From an uncultured Acidaminococcus sp. (GTDB taxonomy: Bacteria; Bacillota; Negativicutes; Acidaminococcales; Acidaminococcaceae): a stretch of DNA of 23,250 nt. The notes beneath the pieces are model-generated. The model saw only the letters and a list, made by a program, of their open reading frames with translations. It was not told the DNA's origin and made no database searches. Position numbers and translations under genes: made by a program. The stretch lies in NCBI GenBank assembly GCA_900538365.1, contig UPXT01000033.1:1-23250 (forward strand). The letters are read 5' to 3'. Each line of letters opens with the position of its first letter. Position 1 is the first letter of the stretch. Below, piece by piece: positions 13,262 to 20,742 of the stretch.

Positions 13262-15187
13262 TCAAAAGGTATTGCAGATGGCGGCAAAGGATTCAGCCGA
13301 AAGGCTGGCTCCGCCGACAAGGACGCCATCAATGCCGGACTGATGGAAGGCATGCGCATTGTCAGGCGTTACGGAACCGCCATAAAGGACGCGGACGCGG
13401 CGGCTTGTTTCATGATTGAATCGTTCTTCAACGGCGCGGCGAATGATGGTGCTGACGGAAAGGGCATCTTCGACGGAAGCCGTCTTGCCCGTGCCAATGG
13501 CCCAGAGCGGTTCATAAGCAACGACGAGACGGCGCGCCTCATCGTCAGTCAAGACCGCAAGGACCGGCAGGAGCTGGCTTAGGATCGTGCTCTCCGTACG
13601 GCCTTCCGCCCGTTCCTCTTCGTTTTCACCAACGCAAAGGACAGGATCGAGACCATTTCGATAGCAGGCCTGGACCTTCTTTACCACAATCGCGTCTGTA
13701 TCCCCAAAGTAAGTCCTCCGTTCGGAATGGCCTACGATGGAATATTCAGAACCAATTTCAGCAATCATTGGGCCGGAAACTGCGCCAGTGAAAGCGCCTT
13801 GATCCATGTAGAACAGGTCCTGGGAACCATATCCCAGATGGGATCCTTCCACCGTTGCCGCTACGGATTCAAGTGCCGTAAAGGGCGGAAAAAGAACGAT
13901 TTCGCAATTTGCCTGTTCCGTGGTATGCATCAAGGTATGGGCCAATTCCATGGCCTCTTCCACGGTCTTATTGCATTTCCAGTTTCCGGCCACCATAGGG
14001 TCCCGGAGATCATCCAAGGCAGCAACGCCGGGGAGCACCTTCCCTTCAAGATACTCAAGGGAAGCACCGCCGCCTGTCGATACATGCTTCATCCGGCTGT
14101 CAAGCCCCATATGCTTGACGGCAGCCGCGCTGTCACCGCCGCCGACAATGGTGATGCCTTCGTTATCGGCCATTGCTTCGGCTACACGGCGCGTACCGGC
14201 TGCAAAAGGAGCCATCTCAAAGACACCCATCGGTCCGTTCCAGACGATGGTCTTGCAGTTTTTCAAGGTATCGGCATACAGCTGTGCCGTCTTGGGTCCA
14301 ATATCAAGGGCCATCCATTCCGGATTGAGCTGATCCAAAGTCTGGGAAGCATGTTCACTGTCAGCCGAGAAAGAAGCCGCCATTTCAAGGTCAATCGGAA
14401 GCAGCATCTTCTTATTTTTTTCCTTGGCAAGGGCGATGAGCTCTTTGGCCACGTCAATGCTTTCTTTTTCGACAAGGGATTTGCCCAAATCATACCCTTG
14501 GGCAGCAAGGAAGGTATTGGCCATCCCGCCGCCAATGAGAATGATATCTGCTTTTTCAATGAGGCTGCGGATGACACCAATCTTATCAGCCACCTTTGCA
14601 CCGCCGACGATGGCAGCAAAAGGCCGGACAGGATGATCGACGGCATTGCCGAGATACTTGATTTCTTTTTCCAGAAGGAAGCCCGATACAGCCGGCAAGT
14701 AATGGGCAACTCCTTCTACGGAAGCGTGGGCCCTGTGGGACACGCCAAAGCCGTTGTTGACATAGATGTCTGCCAAGGAGGCCAGGGATGCAGCAAAAGC
14801 CATATCGTTCTTTTCTTCTTCCGGATGGAACCGCAGGTTTTCCAGCATGAGGATTTCGCCGGGCTTCAGTTCACGGGCAGCTTCGGTTGCTTCGGGACCA
14901 ATGCAGTCCGGAGCAAACTTCACTTCTTTTTTCATGACCTGGGACAAGTATTCCGCGCAGGGTTTGAGGCTCATGGACGGAACGACTTTTCCCTTTGGAC
15001 GGCCCAGGTGCGCCATCAAAATGATGGCGGCCCCTTGGTCCAAGAGGTAGTTCAGCGTCGGCAGGGTGGCATCGATTCGAATGGTATCGGTGATTTCCCC
15101 TTTGTCATTCATCGGGACGTTATAGTCCACGCGGACGAGGACTTTTTTCCCTTTGACATTGATATCTCTTACGGTTTTCTTTTCCAT
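13262..15187 (-). CDS. pgk/tpiA: Phosphoglycerate kinase-triosephosphate isomerase fusion
   Basis: One 641-residue reading frame carries two complete glycolytic enzymes. Residues 1 to about 393 are phosphoglycerate kinase: RVDYNVPMND, HLGRPKG, MLENLRF, GGAKVADKIGV, the nucleotide-site GPMGVFE and GGGDSAAA, ending TGGGASLEYLEG then LPGVAALDD. Residues about 394-641 are triosephosphate isomerase with all catalytic residues: N402/K404 (GNWKCNK), H487 (IVGHSERR), E559 (AYEPLWAIG), and the phosphate loops ending VGGASL. The junction has essentially no linker. A Met at the start of the isomerase part (PMVAGNW) has no convincing ribosome-binding site. The PGK motif NNGFGVSHRAHAS differs from the common NDAFGTAHRAHAS. 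PGK-TIM fusions are known from Thermotoga. No separate tpiA is in the operon. AAAGGAG precedes the start; the gene follows gap by 20 nt. Confidence 0.95.
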   Translation of the reverse strand: MEKKTVRDINVKGKKVLVRVDYNVPMNDKGEITDTIRIDATLPTLNYLLDQGAAIILMAHLGRPKGKVVPSMSLKPCAEYLSQVMKKEVKFAPDCIGPEATEAARELKPGEILMLENLRFHPEEEKNDMAFAASLASLADIYVNNGFGVSHRAHASVEGVAHYLPAVSGFLLEKEIKYLGNAVDHPVRPFAAIVGGAKVADKIGVIRSLIEKADIILIGGGMANTFLAAQGYDLGKSLVEKESIDVAKELIALAKEKNKKMLLPIDLEMAASFSADSEHASQTLDQLNPEWMALDIGPKTAQLYADTLKNCKTIVWNGPMGVFEMAPFAAGTRRVAEAMADNEGITIVGGGDSAAAVKHMGLDSRMKHVSTGGGASLEYLEGKVLPGVAALDDLRDPMVAGNWKCNKTVEEAMELAHTLMHTTEQANCEIVLFPPFTALESVAATVEGSHLGYGSQDLFYMDQGAFTGAVSGPMIAEIGSEYSIVGHSERRTYFGDTDAIVVKKVQACYRNGLDPVLCVGENEEERAEGRTESTILSQLLPVLAVLTDDEARRLVVAYEPLWAIGTGKTASVEDALSVSTIIRRAVEERFNHETSRRVRVLYGGSVTPDNAHAFHQSGIDGVLVGGASLSAESFAAICNTF

Positions 15188-15207
15188 GAAGGCATGCTCC
15201 TTTGATC

Positions 15208-16212
15208 TTAGAGGCCTTTTTTAGCAACAAAGAGGGCCAGTTCAACAAGGCGGTTGGAATAACCCCATTCGTTATCATACCAAGCAACGACTTTAGCCAT
15301 CTTCGGGCCAACCATCATGGTGGAAAGGCCATCAACAATGGAGCTCAGCGGGCAGCCTTTATAGTCGCTGGAAACAAGGGGAAGTTCGCTGTAACCGAGG
15401 ATGCCTTTCATGGTCGTTTCAGAAGCAACACGCATGGCTTCGTTGATTTCTTCCTTTGTTGTTTCTTTCTTGAGGGTAACGACAAGATCGGTCAAGGAAA
15501 CATCCGGAGTCGGGACGCGGACACTCATGCCGTTTAATTTGCCGGCAAGTTCAGGAAGGACTAGACCCGTTGCCTTAGCTGCACCCGTCGTGGTCGGGAT
15601 GATGGAGCAGGCACCGGCACGAGCGCGTCTTAAGTCTTTATGGGCAGCGTCAAGGATCTTCTGGTCATTCGTGTAAGAATGAACCGTCGTCATGAGGCCC
15701 GTTTCAATTCCGAAGTTGTCCAGAAGGACTTTGGTGAAAGGAGCCAAGCAGTTTGTCGTGCAGGAAGCGTTGGAGATGATGTTGTGTTTCTTCGGATCGT
15801 ACATATCATCATTGACACCAAGCACGATGGTCAGGTCTTCGCCTTTGGCCGGAGCCGCGATGAGGACCTTCTTGGCCCCGTTATCCAGATGGGGCTGGAC
15901 CTGTTCACGATTCTTGAATTTACCCGTCGTTTCAAGGACAACATCAACACCCAATTCGCCCCAGGGAATTTCCTTCGGTTCGGTGAAGCGGGTGAATTTG
16001 ATGCGGCGGCCGCCAACAATCATGACATCACCGTCAACGCGGACATCTTCGTCAAACGTCCCATGAAGGGTATCGTATTTGAGCAGATGAGCATAGGTGT
16101 CGATACCGGAGCGGGCGTTTACTGCAACGACTTCAACTTCCGGATTCTTCACAGCAATGCGGAGTGCACAGCGACCGATACGACCAAAACCATTGATACC
16201 AACTTTTACCAT
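15208..16212 (-). CDS. gap: Glyceraldehyde-3-phosphate dehydrogenase, atypical cofactor-site residues
   Basis: Oxidative phosphorylation of glyceraldehyde-3-phosphate to 1,3-bisphosphoglycerate. The 334 residues start MVKVGINGFGRIGRC, with GGGAGG 7 nt upstream; an upstream in-frame start would overlap this ribosome-binding site. Catalytic C151 (SNASCTTNC) and H178 (VHSYTND) are present, as is the C-terminal WYDNEWGYSNR. The NAD-selectivity Asp of classical GapA (VND, residue 32 in Bacillus numbering) is Ala here (VNARSG), and the Leu-Pro pair before HKDLRRAR is Ala-Ala (LDAAHKD). This pattern resembles NADP-using or GapB-type enzymes. Function as GAPDH is certain from motifs; cofactor preference is inference. 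Operon position argues for a glycolytic role. Confidence 0.95.
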   Translation of the reverse strand: MVKVGINGFGRIGRCALRIAVKNPEVEVVAVNARSGIDTYAHLLKYDTLHGTFDEDVRVDGDVMIVGGRRIKFTRFTEPKEIPWGELGVDVVLETTGKFKNREQVQPHLDNGAKKVLIAAPAKGEDLTIVLGVNDDMYDPKKHNIISNASCTTNCLAPFTKVLLDNFGIETGLMTTVHSYTNDQKILDAAHKDLRRARAGACSIIPTTTGAAKATGLVLPELAGKLNGMSVRVPTPDVSLTDLVVTLKKETTKEEINEAMRVASETTMKGILGYSELPLVSSDYKGCPLSSIVDGLSTMMVGPKMAKVVAWYDNEWGYSNRLVELALFVAKKGL

Positions 16213-16243
16213 TTTACTACCTCCCAAAGATACCATTAGAAAA

Positions 16244-17296
16244 TCATTTTGATTTTGCAAGCAGCGTTAAGATTTCGCGGGCAGCAGCCTCATCCGTGAC
16301 AAGGATCTGGTCATGACCGCTGCGCAGGACGGATAAGATGGCGCGGCCTTTGGAAGCGCCGCCAGCAATCCCCATGACCGTAGGGATCGTCGCAAGGTCA
16401 TTTGCCATTAGCCCCAAGGAATCCGTACTGTAGACAACTTTCCCTTCAAGGTTGAAGTATTGCCCCAGGGCTTCCCCTTCAGCGCCGGCTTCCTTGAGCT
16501 TTTGGATCAACGTTTCTGGAACACCGCGCTTTTTGGCCATGACAAAGGCCTCACCCATACCATGGATCAGGATATCAGCACTTTTGATGGTGTTGATGAC
16601 ATGCTTGACACCGGCATCCTCTTCAAGGATACGGTCCAAGACGGATTCACTCACACTATCTGGAACGTAGAGCTGAAGATACTTGGTCTTCAATCTGCGA
16701 GCGAGAACCGTAGCAATCGTATTGGCCTGGAGCTCGATGCGGTCCCCCAGCCCACCACGGGCCGGGACAATGGTCGCTTCCGGTTCCTTGCCATAGATGT
16801 TTTCGGCCATGGCCGCTACGGTCGTGCCGCCTGTCACTGCCACCGTATGAGGTTTCTTATCCGCAAGGAAACGAAGCAGGATTCCGGCGGCTACGCGGCC
16901 AATTTCCTGAACAACAACGGGATTATCATCCGCATTGCCAGGTATCACGTAAACCTTTCGGAGCCTCAGTTTTTGGACGAGGACCGTTTCCAAGGAAGAC
17001 AGATTCTGGAGACGATTGACATAGTCCCGCAGTTCCTGCAGCAGATGGTTGCCTTCTTCGGTGAGCGTCATGCCCGTCAGGCCAAACTCCAAGAGTCCAG
17101 CTTCCTTCAGGAAATCGACATGGCTTCGCAGCACCCGCTCGCTCAGCGAGAGTTTGCGTGCGAGGCTCCTCCGTCCTATGGGTTGATCATGACTGATCTG
17201 ACGCAGGATGCTATAGCGTTCCGTGAGCAGCTGGACCATTTCTGGCACAAGTTTGTTTTGTAGGTTGATCACCTTACCCAAATCAATGCTTTCCAT
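16244..17296 (-). CDS. cggR: CggR, SorC-family repressor of central glycolytic genes
   Basis: Repressor of 350 residues. The N-terminal winged helix-turn-helix (about 30-75) reads QPIGRRSLARKLSLSERVLRS, close to Bacillus CggR as I remember it. The C-terminal SorC sugar-phosphate-binding domain contains VAVTGGTTVAAMAEN and ends with IAGGASKGRAIL. In Bacillus, fructose-1,6-bisphosphate relieves repression. It is the first gene of the operon and lies 31 nt before gap. The start at 17296 has only a weak GGGA nearby, because the tandem operator occupies the normal ribosome-binding position. A GTG eight codons downstream is an alternative start. Confidence 0.93.
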   Translation of the reverse strand: MESIDLGKVINLQNKLVPEMVQLLTERYSILRQISHDQPIGRRSLARKLSLSERVLRSHVDFLKEAGLLEFGLTGMTLTEEGNHLLQELRDYVNRLQNLSSLETVLVQKLRLRKVYVIPGNADDNPVVVQEIGRVAAGILLRFLADKKPHTVAVTGGTTVAAMAENIYGKEPEATIVPARGGLGDRIELQANTIATVLARRLKTKYLQLYVPDSVSESVLDRILEEDAGVKHVINTIKSADILIHGMGEAFVMAKKRGVPETLIQKLKEAGAEGEALGQYFNLEGKVVYSTDSLGLMANDLATIPTVMGIAGGASKGRAILSVLRSGHDQILVTDEAAAREILTLLAKSK

Positions 17297-17299
17297 TTT

Positions 17300-17327
17300 G
17301 TCCCACGTGGTACGTTTTGCGTCCCAC
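17300..17327. promoter_or_regulatory. Tandem CggR-type operator before cggR
   Basis: On the minus strand, GTGGGAC occurs twice with a 21-bp period. The distal copy forms GGGAC-N7-GTaCC, a near-palindrome. In Bacillus the operator is two CGGGAC-N6-TGTCC units separated by 4 nt, which also gives a 21-bp period. It lies downstream of the promoter and ends 3 nt before the cggR ATG, fitting autoregulation by a block to transcription elongation. Confidence 0.7.
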
Positions 17328-17363
17328 CCTCCTCGTAAAAAAATAGCAACGATGGCTAACCGT

Positions 17364-17393
17364 ATTATACCATATTATGAAGAAGATGGGGAA
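17364..17393 (-). promoter_or_regulatory. Promoter of the cggR glycolytic operon
   Basis: Perfect -10 TATAAT (17364-17369), with a weak -35 TTCCCC (17388-17393) at 18 nt. The predicted transcript starts about 60 nt before cggR and crosses the operator. The rest of the 17394-17607 spacer shows only one small hairpin, CCATCT-AAAAA-AGATGG (17522-17538), and no gene. Confidence 0.65.
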
Positions 17394-17607
17394 CCTTTTT
17401 GTTATTGCTTGGCGGAAAAAATTGGCTGAAGGGATAAGAAATGGCTTTGGCGATTTCTAGGGGAAAGCGCGAAAGGCACAGGACCGGGAGGTAAAAGGCT
17501 GCATGATAACAGAATGTTGGGCCATCTAAAAAAGATGGTCAAAATCTATTTTCCCATCCTATCGATTACGGTTATTTTATCCACTGCCAATAAATTCTTT
17601 TCCAAAT

Positions 17608-17649
17608 AAATAGACCCTTCCGATTCGGTTGTACCAGATGGGCCTATTT
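17608..17649 (-). terminator. Terminator of the SLC1-type symporter gene
   Basis: On the minus strand, a 10-bp stem AAATAGGCCC / GGGTCTATTT with one G-T pair and a 22-nt loop, followed by ATTTGG. The A/T-rich base gives a modest T-rich tail. Lies 26 nt after the stop codon. Confidence 0.6.
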
Positions 17650-17675
17650 GAGTATCAGGATTTCGCAGTTCCTTC

Positions 17676-18881
17676 CTAAGCACTATGCTGTTTTTCTTTA
17701 TGACCAACGATGACGGTACCGGACAGGTCGCCCAAACAGTTGATCATCGTCATGCCCATATCATTAAAGGCATGGACGCCAGCAACAAGCCCTACGATTT
17801 CAAGCGGAAAACCTAGGCTTTCCAATAAAATCGCCAGGATGACCAGCATGCCGCTTGGTACGGCGCCGCTCCCCGTTGTAAGGATCAGGCCGATTACAAG
17901 GACCTTGAGCATCAGACCAAAGTCGACAGCTACACCAATGGCCTGAGCGGTCATAATGAAAACCGTGGTCAGGCACACACAGGTCCCATCTTTATTGATT
18001 TGGGCGCCAAGCGGAATGGTAAATGAGTAGACCTTTTTTGGCGCGCCGAGGCTTTCTGCGCATTCCATGTTGATCGGAATGGAACTGGTGCTCGAACAGG
18101 TACTGAAAGCCGTAACCATGATACGCGAGGCCTTGCGGAAAAATTCACCTGGCCGAATGCCCGTAAAAACAAAGACCATGAGGGCATAGAGACAACACAT
18201 AATGAAGATGCCCAAGTAGACGCTGCCAATGTATTTGGCAAGAGTTCCAAAGATGGCACTGCCGTATTTGCCTACGGATTGGGCGACAAGAGCAAAAATG
18301 CCATAGGGCGCAAGGATCATGATGATATGGACAAGCTGGTTCATCAGGTCCGACAGGTCTTGGAAAAGCATTGTCAGGCGTTTTCTTGGGGTTTCCGGCA
18401 TCATAAGAAGGGCTACGCCCGTGACCGCGCTGACTATGACAACCTGGTCAAAGCGGCCTTCCATCATGGCTTTGAAGATATTGCTTGGCACGAGGGCAAG
18501 GAGCGTCGAGCCAATGGTGGGGATTTCCCCGACGACGCCTTTATAAGTTCCCGTCAAGGGCAGATTAAGTCCCGGTTTGATGACGGTCGCGACGCCGAAA
18601 CCAACAAGCATGGCAGCAGCACTTGTGAGGATATAGTAGAGGATAATCCGAATGCCGATTCGGCCAAATGATTCCGGGTTATCAAGGTTTGAAATTCCAG
18701 CAATGAGGTTTACGATGACAAGAGGCATGGCAATACATTTGAGACAGGTCAGGAAAAACTTGCCAAGGGGAGCAAAAAGTTCTGTTCCCGCCCCCATGAG
18801 CCAGCCAGCAAGAATCCCTGCAAGCATCCCCGTAATCATCTTATAGATGAGCGGAATGGACTGGTATTTTTTCCACATCAT
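17676..18881 (-). CDS. SLC1/DAACS-family cation:amino-acid symporter, non-acidic binding site
   Basis: Membrane symporter of about 401 residues with the glutamate-transporter fold (eight helices plus two re-entrant hairpins). HP1 has STCSSTSSIP (260-269), TM7 has QINKDGT, HP2 has TTGSGAVPSG, and TM8 has HAFNDMGMTMINCLGD. Compared with archaeal GltPh, D394 (binds the amino group) and N401 are retained. The side-chain-binding R397 is Met (M377), its partner D390 is His (H370), R276 is Cys, and M311 of NMDGT is Lys (K297). Loss of R397 argues for a neutral amino acid rather than glutamate, aspartate or a dicarboxylate. The ATG at 18881 is chosen, with AGGA 6 nt upstream; a TTG at 18884 and a second ATG at 18878 are alternatives. 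Confidence 0.85.
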   Translation of the reverse strand: MMWKKYQSIPLIYKMITGMLAGILAGWLMGAGTELFAPLGKFFLTCLKCIAMPLVIVNLIAGISNLDNPESFGRIGIRIILYYILTSAAAMLVGFGVATVIKPGLNLPLTGTYKGVVGEIPTIGSTLLALVPSNIFKAMMEGRFDQVVIVSAVTGVALLMMPETPRKRLTMLFQDLSDLMNQLVHIIMILAPYGIFALVAQSVGKYGSAIFGTLAKYIGSVYLGIFIMCCLYALMVFVFTGIRPGEFFRKASRIMVTAFSTCSSTSSIPINMECAESLGAPKKVYSFTIPLGAQINKDGTCVCLTTVFIMTAQAIGVAVDFGLMLKVLVIGLILTTGSGAVPSGMLVILAILLESLGFPLEIVGLVAGVHAFNDMGMTMINCLGDLSGTVIVGHKEKQHSA

Positions 18882-18933
18882 CAATCATCCTTTCCGTTAT
18901 GAATTATACAAAATCATTACATTAAGTTTTTTC

Positions 18934-18942
18934 ATTATACCA
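18934..18942 (-). promoter_or_regulatory. Extended -10 promoter of the SLC1-type gene
   Basis: TGGTATAAT is an extended -10 element with a perfect hexamer. A second TATAAT lies at 18903-18908, 22 nt before the start codon. No strong -35 is seen for either. Confidence 0.5.
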
Positions 18943-19045
18943 CGAAAGAGGAAGGTAAGAGCTATGCAGGAATTTCATGAATAAAAAAGAGCCTTTGAGG
19001 AAATTTTATCGATTGGAAGGGCTATGCAGCAAAAAATCCATAGGC

Positions 19046-19095
19046 AAAAAAACTCACGCAGCGCCAATTTCTTTTTGCAGATGCCACGTGAGTTT
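19046..19095 (-). terminator. Intrinsic terminator, end of the pirin-side transcript
   Basis: The perfect 9-bp stem AAACTCACG/CGTGAGTTT has a 28-nt loop and seven T residues on the minus strand. It lies 240 nt downstream of the pirin stop, so the transcript has a long 3' part. Confidence 0.75.
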
Positions 19096-19334
19096 CCTTG
19101 CGGCCAGAGGCCGGTACGTCCAGGAGCCTGGCAGCGTTGGCGGTAAGGAAGATAGGCCCATATGGGCCAAAGATTGTCAAAGGCTTCCACTTTGATAAGC
19201 TGTTTTCAAAGGTGGGACGATTCATCGTACGATAAGCCATGAAGCCCATTGCCTCAGAAAAATCCTTTCTAAAGCAATGGGCCCACATTCTGCATCAAAT
19301 AGAGTGTTATGATAACAATCCCTGATATACTGTT
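19096..19334. other. Structured gene-free segment downstream of pirin
   Basis: No credible gene. It contains, in plus-strand order, CCAGG-AG-CCTGG (19120-19131), a perfect 14-bp palindrome GGCCCATATGGGCC (19155-19168), a stem TCAAAG/CTTTGA (19178-19196), a long dyad GCCCATTGC...AGAAA/TTTCT...GCAATGGGC (19243-19282) and a 13-bp palindrome TGTTAT-G-ATAACA (19305-19317). Reading frames through it lack ribosome-binding sites. A long mRNA 3' end or a small RNA ending at the 19046-19095 terminator are possible. Confidence 0.4.
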
Positions 19335-20180
19335 TTATTCTTCCACATCCATCTTATCTTTAAGGAAAGTCCCCGTTTCCAGTTCCTGGAAGGCGTTAAG
19401 CAGACCTTCGCGGGTATCCATGACAATAGGACCGCCCCAATGGACGGGTTCATTAAGTTCCAAAGAACTCATAAACATGAATTCCACCGGATCCTTTCCC
19501 GCCGTGATGGTGATCATATCCCCTTCCGTAAAGCGGATTGCCGTCTTTTCGGAGACAACTTTCCCATCCACAATGACTTCACCTTGAAGGGTAAAGCCCA
19601 TCGCTGCCCGCTCTTTGTTTACTTTCCAAGTCAAGGATGCCCCTGGTTCCAGATGAATATCATAGTAGTCAAGAGGCAGATGATGGGATTGATAGCCTTG
19701 GGTTCCCTCGTAGCTCCCCATAAGGACACGGACTTTACCATGAGCAAGGGGAACTTCTGGGATTTCATTCCTTTTAATGGCCTTGTAACTTGGCCTTGTC
19801 ATCTTATCCTTGGCCGGAAGGTTCAGCCAAAGCTGGAGGCCGCACATCCGCGGCGATGCGGGAATGGTCTCTTCGTGGAGGATGCCCGAACCAGCAGACA
19901 TGTATTGCACTTCCCCATCCTGAACGGTATCTTCAAAGCCCATGCTGTCCTTGTGCCGCATGTTCCCATGAGCCACGAAAGTAATGGTCTCAATGCCGCG
20001 GTGGGGATGCATAGGAAAACCAGCCAGATAATCCTCGGGGTTTGTCGAATCAAAGGAGTCCAGCATAAGGAAAGGATCAAAGTCCTTTACCGTCGTGTTG
20101 CCAAGCACCCGCACAAGATGGACGCCGCCCCCATCAATGGCCGGAAATCCTTTTACCAGCGTTTCTATTTTTCTTTCCAT
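19335..20180 (-). CDS. Pirin-family protein
   Basis: Bicupin protein of 281 residues. The N-terminal cupin holds the pirin metal motif: HPHRGIET (about 58-65) supplies two His, and GSGILHEE (97-104) supplies a His and a Glu. A pirin C-terminal domain follows, ending with the GEVIVDGK and FMFMSSLELNEPVHWGGP segments. Some bacterial pirins degrade quercetin or modulate central enzymes; the substrate is unknown here. GGAGG lies upstream of the start, which is 13 nt after the marR stop. Operon with a MarR regulator is a common arrangement for stress or aromatic-compound responses. Confidence 0.88.
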   Translation of the reverse strand: MERKIETLVKGFPAIDGGGVHLVRVLGNTTVKDFDPFLMLDSFDSTNPEDYLAGFPMHPHRGIETITFVAHGNMRHKDSMGFEDTVQDGEVQYMSAGSGILHEETIPASPRMCGLQLWLNLPAKDKMTRPSYKAIKRNEIPEVPLAHGKVRVLMGSYEGTQGYQSHHLPLDYYDIHLEPGASLTWKVNKERAAMGFTLQGEVIVDGKVVSEKTAIRFTEGDMITITAGKDPVEFMFMSSLELNEPVHWGGPIVMDTREGLLNAFQELETGTFLKDKMDVEE

Positions 20181-20193
20181 TTTTCATTCCTCC

Positions 20194-20604
20194 TCAATTA
20201 AGTTCCAGCAGGGAAAGGAGCCGAAGCATGGCTTTTCTTTCCTCATGGTTCCATTTTCCAAAAATTGCATCAAGCATCGCTTCGTTTTCCGGATAGACTT
20301 TGGCAATGAGGGTGCGGCCCTTATCTGTAAGCGTCATAATGGTCCGGCGCCGATCCTTGGGGTCTGTCGTCCCATCTACAAGACCTTGCTGCTTGAGGTG
20401 CCGCGTCACTACGGGAATGGTCCCATCAGTTGACAGCACACTTTCCTTCAGCTCTCCAACAGACAGGTCTCCTTTATGATAAAGGGCTTCAAGCACAGCA
20501 AACTGAGGTAATGTCAGCCCATATTTACGGGCAATGGCCGCGGTCCGCCTATCCAGTTCATTGACAATTCGATGCATGACAATCAGTTCTACCTGTTTTT
20601 TCAT
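20194..20604 (-). CDS. MarR-family transcriptional regulator
   Basis: Winged-helix dimeric repressor of 136 residues. The recognition part is LSVGELKESVLSTDGTIPVVTRHL; the wing is TDPKDRRRTIMTLTDKG, typical of MarR. No cysteine is present, so direct thiol-based sensing of the OhrR kind is unlikely; a small-molecule ligand is expected. First gene of the marR-pirin operon. The operator repeats overlapping its promoter indicate autoregulation. Confidence 0.88.
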   Translation of the reverse strand: MKKQVELIVMHRIVNELDRRTAAIARKYGLTLPQFAVLEALYHKGDLSVGELKESVLSTDGTIPVVTRHLKQQGLVDGTTDPKDRRRTIMTLTDKGRTLIAKVYPENEAMLDAIFGKWNHEERKAMLRLLSLLELN

Positions 20605-20626
20605 AGGGTTCCCCCGTTTCTTTACC

Positions 20627-20667
20627 TCTAGTTAGCTTTATTATACTCTAATTAGATGATTTGTCAA
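20627..20667 (-). promoter_or_regulatory. Consensus promoter with MarR-type repeat operator
   Basis: -35 TTGACA (20662-20667) and -10 TATAAT (20640-20645) are both perfect, 16 nt apart. The palindrome TCTAATTAGA (20647-20656) lies in the spacer, and a near copy TCTAGTTAGC (20627-20636) lies just downstream of the -10, 20 bp away. Both sites are on one helix face and would block RNA polymerase when bound. Confidence 0.7.
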
Positions 20668-20698
20668 TCCCTCCCCCTTGATTGGCATCAGGATATAC

Positions 20699-20733
20699 AA
20701 AAATCCAGCCCTTTTCCTCATGAAAAGAGCTGG
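20699..20733 (-). terminator. Terminator of the NSS-family transporter gene
   Basis: CCAGCtCTTTTC / GAAAAGgGCTGG, with a short loop, is followed by ATTTTTG on the minus strand. Lies about 10 nt after the stop. Confidence 0.85.
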
Positions 20734-20742
20734 AACAGACGC

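Noticed and set aside
13990..14010. Internal translation start giving free triosephosphate isomerase
   Set aside because: The Met in PMVAGNW is preceded by CTCCGGGACCCT, which is not a convincing Shine-Dalgarno sequence.
13727..15205. Plus-strand reading frame of 492 codons
   Set aside because: It is antisense to the pgk/tpi fusion and has no family signature.
19211..19230. A third GTGGGACG sequence resembling a CggR half-site
   Set aside because: The partner arm is at the wrong spacing (CGTACG) and no promoter lies nearby.
18975..19290. Short reading frames on both strands between the SLC1 gene and pirin
   Set aside because: They lack ribosome-binding sites, run through the terminator hairpin at 19046-19095 and do not resemble known proteins.
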